From an uncultured Duganella sp. (GTDB lineage Bacteria > Pseudomonadota > Gammaproteobacteria > Burkholderiales > Burkholderiaceae), in contig CAMLRG010000137.1 in NCBI GenBank assembly GCA_946482335.1, positions 1-14,684 on the forward strand: a DNA stretch of 14,684 nt. The letters run 5' to 3'. The position numbers and the translations under genes were made by a program. Shown here in pieces: positions 6,681 through 13,571 of this stretch. The notes under the pieces are model-generated. The model was not told the origin of the DNA. It made no database searches and saw only the letters and a program-made list of their open reading frames with translations. Position 1 is the first letter of the stretch, and every line of letters starts with the position of its first letter.

Positions 6681-8210
6681 TCAGCCCCCGACTGCCACCA
6701 CCACGACCGACTTGGCCGGCATTTTCACGGTCAGCTTGCCGCCGGCCGACTGCACTGCCATCGGGGCCGGCTTCACGGCTTCGGGCTTGGCGAAGGTGTT
6801 GTGTGCATCCATCGCGCCGGCGGTCAGCACGCGCGCACTGGCCTTGCCTTCGCCGACGCCGGCGATGCTGACTTCTTCGGCATCGCTTGGGTGGGTGTTC
6901 ACCAGCGCCACGTAGACCTTGCCGTCCTTGCCGCGTGCGGCCGATGCGCTCACCTGCGGAATGCTCTTGTCGCCTTCCTTGTACTCGCGGTTGCCTTCCA
7001 GTGCCAGCGGCAGCGTGGTGGCACCCTGGAACGGCACGTACATTTCGTAGGCGTGGTAGGTCGGCGTCAGCAACATCTTCTCCTTATCGGTCAGTACCAT
7101 GGCCTGCAGCACGTTGACCATCTGCGCGATATTGGTCATGCGCACGCGGTCGGCGTGGGCGTGGAAGATGTTGAAGTTCAGCGCGGCCACCAGGGCATCG
7201 CGCAGGGTGTTCTGCTGGTACAGGAAGCCGGCGTTGGTGCCCTTCTCCACGTCATACCAGGTGCCCCATTCGTCGACGTAGAAGCCAAGCTTCTTCTCCG
7301 GGTCGTTCTTGTCGAGGACTGCCACGTTCTTGCGGATATGGTCGTCCATCTTCAGGGTGGCGTGCAGGGTCGAGAACCATTCTTTGGACGGGAAGCCGGT
7401 GGCCGCCCCCTTCACGTCCCAGTTGCCGGTCGGGATGGTGTAGTAGTGGAAGCTGATACCGTCCGTCAAATTCTTGGCGGACTTGCTCAATACTTCGGTC
7501 CAGTTGGTGTCGTTGTCGTTGCCACCGCTGGCGACGAACTTCGGACGCGCATTGGCCGGCGTCTTGAGGAAGGTTGCGCTCTGGCGGTACAGGTTCGTAT
7601 AGTACTCCGGCGTCATATTGCCGCCGCAACCCCAGGCTTCGTTACCGACGGCGAAATAAGCCACCTTGAACGGCTTGTCGCGGCCATTCTTGCGGCGCAG
7701 CTCCGGCAGGGTGGACTTGTTATCGGAGGTCATGTACTCCAGCCATTCCGCCATTTCCTGCGGCGAGCCGGTGCCCAGGTTGCCGTTCACGTAGGCGTCC
7801 GCGCCCAGCTGCTCGACCAGGTCGAAGAATTCATGGGTGCCGACGGCATTGTCCTCGTCCACGCCACCCCACATGGTGTTGATCTTGACCGGCCGCTTGT
7901 TGCGCGGGCCGATGCCTTCGCGCCAATGGTATTCGTCGGCGAAGCAGCCGCCCGGCCAGCGCACCAGCGGCACGTGCAGCTTCTTCAGGGCGCCGATCAC
8001 GTCGTTGCGCCAGCCGCGGGTATTCGGGATCTTCGAGTTCGGACCCACCCACATGCCGCCATAGATGCCGCTGCCGAGGTGTTCGGCGAACTGGCCGTAC
8101 ACGTCCTTATGGATTACCGGACCTGGCTTGGCAGTGTCGACCTTCACGGTGGTGGCGGCTTGCGCGAAGCCGGCCGCCATCAGCGCCAGCACGATCATCG
8201 TCTTTTTCAT
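6681..8210 (-). CDS. GH51 alpha-L-arabinofuranosidase, exported
   Basis: This 509-residue retaining enzyme removes alpha-L-arabinofuranose from arabinan or arabino-oligosaccharides. A (beta/alpha)8 barrel with the GH51 catalytic pair is visible: E191 in AVGNEAWG (acid/base) and E314 in YVDEWGTW (nucleophile). Other family marks are VRWPGGCFADEYHW, the early FAEHLG, and a C-terminal beta-sandwich with the conserved YVALVNTHPSDA. ATG 8210 is chosen because AAGGAG lies five bases upstream and the protein then begins with a clear signal peptide ending FAQA-ATT (residue 18). The frame is open further upstream to 8327, but that extension overlaps the GH97 gene and destroys the signal. Many bacterial GH51 enzymes are cytoplasmic, so export is notable. 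Thirteen bases separate it from the GH97 stop. Confidence 0.94.
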   Translation of the reverse strand: MKKTMIVLALMAAGFAQAATTVKVDTAKPGPVIHKDVYGQFAEHLGSGIYGGMWVGPNSKIPNTRGWRNDVIGALKKLHVPLVRWPGGCFADEYHWREGIGPRNKRPVKINTMWGGVDEDNAVGTHEFFDLVEQLGADAYVNGNLGTGSPQEMAEWLEYMTSDNKSTLPELRRKNGRDKPFKVAYFAVGNEAWGCGGNMTPEYYTNLYRQSATFLKTPANARPKFVASGGNDNDTNWTEVLSKSAKNLTDGISFHYYTIPTGNWDVKGAATGFPSKEWFSTLHATLKMDDHIRKNVAVLDKNDPEKKLGFYVDEWGTWYDVEKGTNAGFLYQQNTLRDALVAALNFNIFHAHADRVRMTNIAQMVNVLQAMVLTDKEKMLLTPTYHAYEMYVPFQGATTLPLALEGNREYKEGDKSIPQVSASAARGKDGKVYVALVNTHPSDAEEVSIAGVGEGKASARVLTAGAMDAHNTFAKPEAVKPAPMAVQSAGGKLTVKMPAKSVVVVAVGG

Positions 8211-8215
8211 AGCAT

Positions 8216-8221
8216 CTCCTT
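8216..8221 (-). promoter_or_regulatory. Ribosome binding site fixing the GH51 start
   Basis: AAGGAG on the minus strand lies five bases before ATG 8210 and three bases after the TAA of the GH97 gene. It supports ATG 8210 over the in-frame ATG at 8327. Confidence 0.75.
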
Positions 8222-8223
8222 GT

Positions 8224-10101
8224 TTATTGTTTGAAAACTGCAACGAAGCCGCCGCGTGGCCGCATCGTGATCTTTTGCTTGCCGGCGGCCACAGGCCGCT
8301 GGCTGAATTCGCGCTCTCCTTCGCCATCGCTCACCAGCATGCCGGCGCCGAGGTCCACTGAAACTTCCTGCGCGCTGTCCTGCGCGTTGAAACCGGCCAC
8401 ATACCAGGTGTCCCCGGCGCGCCGCGCCAGCACCACGTAATGGGCCGGCACGCCTTCGACGAAGCGCACATCGTCCCAGCTGCGTGGCAGGTCGCGCAGC
8501 AAGTCCTGCACATAGGACGGCGCCGTTGCCATGCCTTCCGGGATCTCTGCGAAGTGCTGGATGCCGGAGGTGAACAGCACGGCTTGCGCCAGTTCGAAGC
8601 CGTTGCGCGTGGCGCGCTTGATCTTGGGGATATCGCCGAATGCCATCGGTGTGAAGTCCATCGGGTCGAACAGGTTGCGCGAGAAAGGCAGCATGGCGGC
8701 ATGCTTCACCACCCTGTCCTGCCCATCCTGCTCGAAGGTGGCGAATTCGAAGCCGCGCACAGCTTCCGCCGTCATCAGGTTGGGATAAGTGCGGCTCCAG
8801 CCGCGCGGCAGCGTGGCCCCGTGGAAGTTGACCAGCAGGCCCGCCTCGGCGGCATCCTTCAGGATATCGACGTAGTAAGCGATCATCGACTGGCCGTCGC
8901 CGCCGAAGAAGTCGACCTTCACGCCCTTGATGCCCATTTCGCGCAGGCGCGCAAATTCGGCGCGGCGCGCCTCGTGCGTCAGCAACTTGCTCTTGGGCGA
9001 ATACTCGGTCTTGTTCCACGGCCCGGACGAGTTGTACCAGACCAGCAGGCCGACGCCCTTGCCGGCCGCATACTGCGCCAGTTCGCGCGTGCGCTCGTAG
9101 CCGATCTTGCGGTCCCAGTCGGCATCGACCAGGGTGTAGTCCCACTTCATCTGCACCGCGTAATCGATGAACTTCTTCTGCACGTCGTACACCGTGGCAT
9201 CGTCCTTCAGGATGGCCCAGCTCCACGATGCGTGCCCCGGCTGCACCAGCGCCGCGTCGAACGGGATAGCCGGCGCGGCCAGGTCGGTGCCCAGCGAGGA
9301 ATGCATCACGGTGGCCAGCGGGCCGACCGCCAGCACGCGCCAAGGCGACTTGGCGCCGCTGCCCATCAGCGCGCCGCCGGGAAAGGCTTCAGGCGCCGTC
9401 GGGCCGCCGATGCGGTATTCGCCGCCCGGCGACCTGGCTTGCAGGCGCGAGGCGTGCCAGCTGCCATCCATGCCCGCTTCGGTCAGCGCGACCCAGTTCC
9501 CGCCGTTGCGGAACAGGGCCGGGAATACCCAGCCGGCAGGCAGCGGCGATGCCGTGCCGACCGGGATGTCGGTCTGGTAGTACTCTTCATACGAAGGGTT
9601 GACGTTCGACCAGCCGGTCTGCGCCACCGCCATCGGCTGCAGCCAGGCGCGCGCCGTGGCCGGGAAGGCAAAGCTGGTCGCTTCGCTGCGGACCGTACCG
9701 CCGGCCGTCTCGTAGCGGAATGCCACGCCATCGTTGGAAACGCGGAACACGATGTCGAGCTTGCGGCCCTGCTTGTCGCGCAGGGCGAAGCGGCGTTCGT
9801 TGGCTTCGTAGTGGTTGTTGCGGCGCTTGCCGGTGGCCAGCGTGTAATCCTCCGCGATGCGCTGCACGGCGCCGGCGGAGGCCAGGCTCAGGCCGCGCGA
9901 CAGGTCGGCCGACTTCAGGCGCAGGCCGAGACGCGATGTCAACAGCACCGGCTCGCCGGCGCGTTCGACCGCGTAAGTCGGTTCGCCGCGCGGCGACAGG
10001 TCGAATTGCACCTTGAGCTGGTTGTCGGGGCTGGCGATGTCGTGCGCCAACGCGCAGGCACAGGCGGCCGCCAGCACTGCCGAAAGGGCGAGCTTTTGCA
10101 T
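8224..10101 (-). CDS. GH97 retaining glycosidase (alpha-galactosidase or beta-L-arabinopyranosidase type)
   Basis: This 625-residue exported enzyme belongs to GH97. It has an N-terminal beta-sandwich (about 25-275), a central barrel (about 280-560) and a C-terminal beta domain. GH97 splits into inverting alpha-glucosidases (SusB type) and retaining members with an aspartate nucleophile. Here the aspartate is present in GVKVDFFGG (D397), and E446 in AEAVRG fits the acid/base, so a retaining mechanism is predicted. Retaining members act on alpha-D-galactose; beta-L-arabinopyranose has the same ring configuration and is a known alternative in this family. The signal peptide ends near ALA-HDI (residue 19-20). 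GGAGG lies five bases before the ATG. Twelve bases separate it from the SDR stop. In an L-arabinose locus the arabinopyranosidase reading is attractive, but galactosidase action on arabinogalactan is equally possible. Confidence 0.88.
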   Translation of the reverse strand: MQKLALSAVLAAACACALAHDIASPDNQLKVQFDLSPRGEPTYAVERAGEPVLLTSRLGLRLKSADLSRGLSLASAGAVQRIAEDYTLATGKRRNNHYEANERRFALRDKQGRKLDIVFRVSNDGVAFRYETAGGTVRSEATSFAFPATARAWLQPMAVAQTGWSNVNPSYEEYYQTDIPVGTASPLPAGWVFPALFRNGGNWVALTEAGMDGSWHASRLQARSPGGEYRIGGPTAPEAFPGGALMGSGAKSPWRVLAVGPLATVMHSSLGTDLAAPAIPFDAALVQPGHASWSWAILKDDATVYDVQKKFIDYAVQMKWDYTLVDADWDRKIGYERTRELAQYAAGKGVGLLVWYNSSGPWNKTEYSPKSKLLTHEARRAEFARLREMGIKGVKVDFFGGDGQSMIAYYVDILKDAAEAGLLVNFHGATLPRGWSRTYPNLMTAEAVRGFEFATFEQDGQDRVVKHAAMLPFSRNLFDPMDFTPMAFGDIPKIKRATRNGFELAQAVLFTSGIQHFAEIPEGMATAPSYVQDLLRDLPRSWDDVRFVEGVPAHYVVLARRAGDTWYVAGFNAQDSAQEVSVDLGAGMLVSDGEGEREFSQRPVAAGKQKITMRPRGGFVAVFKQ

Positions 10102-10113
10102 GGTGGCCTCCAG

Positions 10114-10881
10114 TTACACCCAGCCGGCGTCGACGATGAAGTCCTGCGCCGTGCACATGGCGCTGTCGTCCGCGCCCAGGAACAGGCACATGGCAGCGAT
10201 ATGTTCCGGCATCAGCTTGCCCGGCAGGCACTGGTTGCGGGCGATCTCCTCTTCCGCCGCCTGGTCGACCCACAGGTCCACCTGGCGCTGGGTCATGACC
10301 CAGCCCGGGGTCACGGTGTTGACGCGGATATTGTGCTTGCCCAGGTCGCGCGACAGTCCGCGCGTGAGGCCGTGCGAGGCCGCCTTGGCGGTGGCGTAGA
10401 CCGGGTAGCCGCCGCCTTTGGCGTGCCAGGAAATCGAGCTGACGTTGATGATGGAGCCGCCGCCCTTGGCTTTCATGCCCGGCAGGACGGCTTGACAGGT
10501 GAAGAACAGGGGGCGCTGGTTGATGGCGATGCGCTGGTCCCAGTAGTCGGGCGTTACATCTTCGACGCAATGGCGCTGGTCGTTGGCGGCGTTGTTGACC
10601 AGGACGTCGAAATCGCCCAGCTCGGCCGCCAGTTCCTTCATCGTGGCCTGCAGGGCGGGAATGTCGGTGATGTCGCAGGCACGGAACAGCGGGCGCTCGG
10701 CGCCATTGGCTGCGACGGTGTTGCACAGGGCTTCGCTCGCCTCCCTGGCGATGTCGACGAAGGCGACGCGGGCGCCCTGCTTGGCGAAGGCTTCGACGAT
10801 GCTGGCGCCGATGCCGGTGCCGCCGCCGGTGACAAATACCCGCTTGCCCTTCAGGCTGGGGTAGTTGGCTGCTTGGGTCAT
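10114..10881 (-). CDS. SDR sugar 1-dehydrogenase, XylB-like (probable L-arabinose 1-dehydrogenase)
   Basis: This 255-residue cytoplasmic short-chain dehydrogenase probably oxidises the imported aldopentose at C1 to its lactone, the first step of the oxidative pentose pathway. The Rossmann motif TGGGTGIG (18-25), NNAAN (96-100), S149 and YATAK (Y162, K166) form a complete classical SDR site. D43 at the end of beta-2 favours NAD+ over NADP+. The sequence follows Caulobacter XylB (D-xylose dehydrogenase) unusually closely as I recall it: YPSLKGKRV at the start, NDQRH, SISWH, the QCL segment and a C-terminal VDAGW. Context of arabinan hydrolases suggests L-arabinose as substrate, but xylose or galactose cannot be excluded. 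GGAGA lies five bases before ATG 10881. The gene heads the hydrolase block, so sugar oxidation and polymer attack would be expressed together. Confidence 0.88.
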   Translation of the reverse strand: MTQAANYPSLKGKRVFVTGGGTGIGASIVEAFAKQGARVAFVDIAREASEALCNTVAANGAERPLFRACDITDIPALQATMKELAAELGDFDVLVNNAANDQRHCVEDVTPDYWDQRIAINQRPLFFTCQAVLPGMKAKGGGSIINVSSISWHAKGGGYPVYATAKAASHGLTRGLSRDLGKHNIRVNTVTPGWVMTQRQVDLWVDQAAEEEIARNQCLPGKLMPEHIAAMCLFLGADDSAMCTAQDFIVDAGWV

Positions 10882-10903
10882 GCTGTCTCCAATATTTTTA
10901 TGG

Positions 10904-10990
10904 GTGTCTGACCCTGCGGGTCTGACACCGGTTTACCGGTTTTGCCGCTTTAAACCGGCAAACCAGTGCCTGACCCGCAGGGTCAGGCAC
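10904..10990. repeat. Inverted pair of hairpins (REPIN-like palindromic element)
   Basis: Two 31-base arms (10904-10934 and 10960-10990) match as inverted repeats at 27 of 31 positions. Each arm contains its own hairpin: 10966-10990 is a perfect 11-bp stem of GTGCCTGACCC with loop GCA, and 10904-10928 is an equivalent stem with one mismatch and loop TGC. Between them are a tandem ACCGGTTT (10927-10942) and a 7-bp stem TTTGCCG/CGGCAAA (10941-10962). Neither hairpin is followed by a T-run in either direction, so this is not a canonical terminator. The architecture resembles paired REP sequences. It sits in the 120-bp gap between the aldehyde dehydrogenase stop and the SDR start, and could affect mRNA stability or partly end transcription. 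Confidence 0.75.
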
Positions 10991-11001
10991 TTTGCGTGCA
11001 A

Positions 11002-12573
11002 TCAATGCTGGCCAAGAACCCCATCACGGCGGCGCCAGGTATTGGCCGGGTTCTCGTCCTGCAGCACCGGCGGCAGCAGGGAAGCCGGCAAGTCCTGGTA
11101 ACACACCGCCCGCAGGAAACGGTAAATCGCCGCCGTGCCGACCGAAGTGCTGCGGCCATCCGAAGTGGATGGGAACGGTCCGCCATGCACCATGGCGCTG
11201 GTCACTTCCACCCCGGTCGGGTAGCCGTTGGCCAGGATACGGCCAGCCTTGCGCTCCAGCACCGGCAGCAGCTTGCGCGCCGCCTCGGCATCGCCATCGG
11301 CCATCTGCAGGGTGGCGGTCAACTGGCCTTCCAGGTGCTCCGCCACGGCGATCATTTCATCGATATCGCGGCAAGCGATGACCAGCGAAGCCGGCCCGAA
11401 CACTTCGTCCGACAAGGCATGCTGCGACAGGAAAGCCTGCGCCGTGGTGCGGAACAGCGCCGCCCCGCCCTTGCAGCCGCCGTGCGGCGTGGCGAGCACG
11501 GTGTCCACCGCTTCATGCGAAGCCAGCGCCTGCACACCGCGCTGGTAGGCGCCGGCGATGCCCGCGCTCAGCATGGTGCCCGGCGCGACGCCGCCCAGGG
11601 CTTGCGCCGCGCTGGCGCAGAAGCGCTCCAGGCCGGGACCATCGATGCCCAGCACCAGGCCGGGATTGGTGCAGAACTGGCCGACGCCCAGCGTCAGCGA
11701 AGCCGCGAAACCGGCCGCGATGCTGTCGGGACGCCCCGCCAGCGCTTCCGGCAGCAGGAACACCGGGTTGATGCTGCTCATTTCCGCATACACGGGGATT
11801 GGTTGCTTGCGTGCCGCGGCGGTCGCCATGAGCGCAGTGCCGCCGCTGCGGGAACCGGTGAAGCCGACCGCCTGGATTGCCGGATGCGCCACCAGGGTCT
11901 GGCCGATATGGCTGCCGCTGCCGGTCAGCAGGGCAAACACGCCTGCCGGCAGGCCGCACTGCGCGACCGCGGCCACCACGGCGCGTGCCACCAGCTCGGA
12001 CGTGCCGGGGTGGGCCGAGTGGGCCTTGACCACCACCGGGCAGCCGGCGGCCAGCGCGGAAGCGGTATCGCCGCCGGCAACGGAAAACGCCAGCGGGAAG
12101 TTCGATGCGCCGAACACGGCCACCGGACCGACGCCGATCAGGCGGTAGCGCAGGTCCGCGCGTGGCGGCGTGCGGGTCGGCAGCGCCACGTCGATGCGCG
12201 GGTCGCACCAGGAACCGTCGCGCAGCAGCGTGCCGAACATCTTCAGCTGGTTGCAGGTACGGGCGCGCTCGCCTTCCAGGCGGGCTTGCGGCAGGCCGGT
12301 TTCGGCCATGGCGCGCTCGATCAGTTCCGAGCCCAGGTCCATGATGTTGCGCGCGATGGCGTCCAGCAGTGCCGCGCGGGCGGCATCGCTGGTGGCGCGG
12401 AAGGTGTCGAACGCTGCACCGGCCAGGCGGCAGGCATCGTTCACCTGCTCCACGCTGACGGCATTGAATTCTTCGCCGAACTGCTGTTCGGTGCCTGGGT
12501 TGAAGGCGCGCTGCGCGCCGCCTTCGCCGCGGACGGCAACGCCGCCGATGAGTGCTTCGCCGGTAATGGTCAT
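11002..12573 (-). CDS. NADP-type aldehyde dehydrogenase, probable 2-oxoglutarate semialdehyde dehydrogenase
   Basis: This 523-residue cytoplasmic enzyme probably oxidises 2-oxoglutarate semialdehyde to 2-oxoglutarate, the last step of the oxidative pentose pathway. The ALDH active site is complete: N158 in FGASNFP, E264 in YAEMSS, C301 in VGQFCTNPG and E390 in DEVFGP. The cofactor segment VVKAHSAHPGTSE has Ser at the position where NAD-type enzymes carry Glu, as in the Vibrio harveyi-like NADP-preferring branch. Length near 525 and the motif set match the KGSADH group found with sugar-acid or hydroxyproline pathways rather than the shorter SSADH-like group. The start ATG overlaps the stop of the FAH gene as ATGA, implying coupled translation. 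The palindromic element follows the stop by 11 bases. The specific substrate is inferred from the neighbours. Confidence 0.9.
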   Translation of the reverse strand: MTITGEALIGGVAVRGEGGAQRAFNPGTEQQFGEEFNAVSVEQVNDACRLAGAAFDTFRATSDAARAALLDAIARNIMDLGSELIERAMAETGLPQARLEGERARTCNQLKMFGTLLRDGSWCDPRIDVALPTRTPPRADLRYRLIGVGPVAVFGASNFPLAFSVAGGDTASALAAGCPVVVKAHSAHPGTSELVARAVVAAVAQCGLPAGVFALLTGSGSHIGQTLVAHPAIQAVGFTGSRSGGTALMATAAARKQPIPVYAEMSSINPVFLLPEALAGRPDSIAAGFAASLTLGVGQFCTNPGLVLGIDGPGLERFCASAAQALGGVAPGTMLSAGIAGAYQRGVQALASHEAVDTVLATPHGGCKGGAALFRTTAQAFLSQHALSDEVFGPASLVIACRDIDEMIAVAEHLEGQLTATLQMADGDAEAARKLLPVLERKAGRILANGYPTGVEVTSAMVHGGPFPSTSDGRSTSVGTAAIYRFLRAVCYQDLPASLLPPVLQDENPANTWRRRDGVLGQH

Positions 12574-13562
12574 AACTGGTTCACTTTCTGGTAACGGGAT
12601 TCCTGGACGCGCAGCGGGTTGCGCAGTGCTGGGCCGAAGGCTGGCGCCTCGACTTCGAAGGTTTCTCCGGCTTGCACCGAAATGCCGTCGGCAAAGCTCA
12701 GGGTCGCGGTACCGAAGAAGTGGATATGCACATCGCCAGGGCGGCAGAACAGGCCATACTTGAAGTGGTGGTATTCCAGGTTGGCGATGGTGTGCGACAT
12801 ATTCTGTTCGCCGCTGACGAACGCCTTCTGCCAGCGCACGCTGCCATCCTTGGCCAGGATGCGCGAAGTGCCCTCGATGTGCTGCGGCAGCTCGCCCACG
12901 CGCAGCGCCGGGCCCAGGCCGCAGTTGCGCAGCTTGGAGTGGGCCAGGTAGAGGTAATTCTGGCGTTCGGTGACGTGGTCGGAGAATTCATTGCCGATCG
13001 CAAAGCCGAGGCGGTAAGGCTGGCCGTCCTTGCCGATCACGTACAGGCCGGCGATTTCCGGCTCTTCGCCACCATCGAGCGAGAACTCGGGCATGGTCAG
13101 CGCCTGGCCGACCGCGGCCACGATCGAGCCGTCGCCCTTGTAGAACCATTCGGGCTGCACGCCGCGCTGGCCTTCGGCAGGCTTGCCGCCTTCCACGCCC
13201 ATGCGGAACATCTTCATGGAATCGCTCAGGGATTCCACGTCGCCGCCGATCTTGCGGTGCATGGCGTCGCGCGCGTCGGCGCTGCCCAGGTGGGTCAGGC
13301 CGGTACCGGTCACGTAGCAGTGGGCCGGGTCGGCGTGGTCCAGCGGCGGCAGGATGCGGCCGGCGCTCGCCACGGCTTCGTAGCGTTCGGTGGCGGCGCC
13401 GATGGCCGCTTGAGCAACTTCAGCCAGACCCTTGCACTGGATGATGGCGCGCTGCGCCAGTTCGTAGGTGGTGGACACGCCGTCCAGCACGCGCAGCACA
13501 TCCCCTTCCAGGGCAGCGACGCGGCGTTCGTTGGCGGCGGTGGTGAATTGTACGAGCAGCAT
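12570..13562 (-). CDS. FAH-superfamily protein, GguC/AraD1-like (probable 2-keto-3-deoxypentonate dehydratase)
   Basis: This 330-residue cytoplasmic protein belongs to the fumarylacetoacetate hydrolase superfamily, GguC/AraD1 branch. The predicted metal site is visible as E167-P-E169 in GEEPEIAG followed by D195 in GNEFSDH. The conserved YVTGTGLTHLGSA near residues 83-95 and PEWFYKGDGS near 137-146 are typical of this branch. Placed between a sugar-acid dehydratase and an aldehyde dehydrogenase, it most likely converts 2-keto-3-deoxy-L-arabonate to 2-oxoglutarate semialdehyde, as XylX does for the xylose analogue in Caulobacter. An aldolase or hydrolase role is possible for the superfamily, but the semialdehyde dehydrogenase alongside favours dehydration. 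AAGGAG lies five bases before the ATG and overlaps the stop of the upstream gene; the intergenic gap is 9 bases. The 3' end overlaps the aldehyde dehydrogenase start by 4 bases. Confidence 0.85.
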   Translation of the reverse strand: MLLVQFTTAANERRVAALEGDVLRVLDGVSTTYELAQRAIIQCKGLAEVAQAAIGAATERYEAVASAGRILPPLDHADPAHCYVTGTGLTHLGSADARDAMHRKIGGDVESLSDSMKMFRMGVEGGKPAEGQRGVQPEWFYKGDGSIVAAVGQALTMPEFSLDGGEEPEIAGLYVIGKDGQPYRLGFAIGNEFSDHVTERQNYLYLAHSKLRNCGLGPALRVGELPQHIEGTSRILAKDGSVRWQKAFVSGEQNMSHTIANLEYHHFKYGLFCRPGDVHIHFFGTATLSFADGISVQAGETFEVEAPAFGPALRNPLRVQESRYQKVNQL

Positions 13563-13571
13563 AAGTTCTCC

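Noticed and set aside
8211..8327. In-frame N-terminal extension of GH51 starting at ATG 8327
   Set aside because: It overlaps the GH97 gene, lacks a good ribosome site and would bury the signal peptide that starts at 8210.
8440..10911. 823-codon open frame on the plus strand opposite the GH97 and SDR genes
   Set aside because: The translation is rich in R, H, G and A without recognisable domains. It is an antisense shadow of GC-rich codons; the minus-strand genes carry clear catalytic motifs.
10904..10990. Intrinsic terminator after the aldehyde dehydrogenase gene
   Set aside because: Stems are strong but no T-run follows on either strand, and the inverted-pair layout fits a REP-type element better; partial termination is still possible.
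10904..10990. CRISPR repeat unit or phage attachment site
   Set aside because: Only one inverted pair with no regularly spaced spacers, no cas genes, no integrase and no tRNA nearby.
10966..12594. 542-codon plus-strand open frame opposite the aldehyde dehydrogenase
   Set aside because: It begins inside the palindromic element and mirrors the dehydrogenase codons; Arg/Gln/His-rich with no motif.
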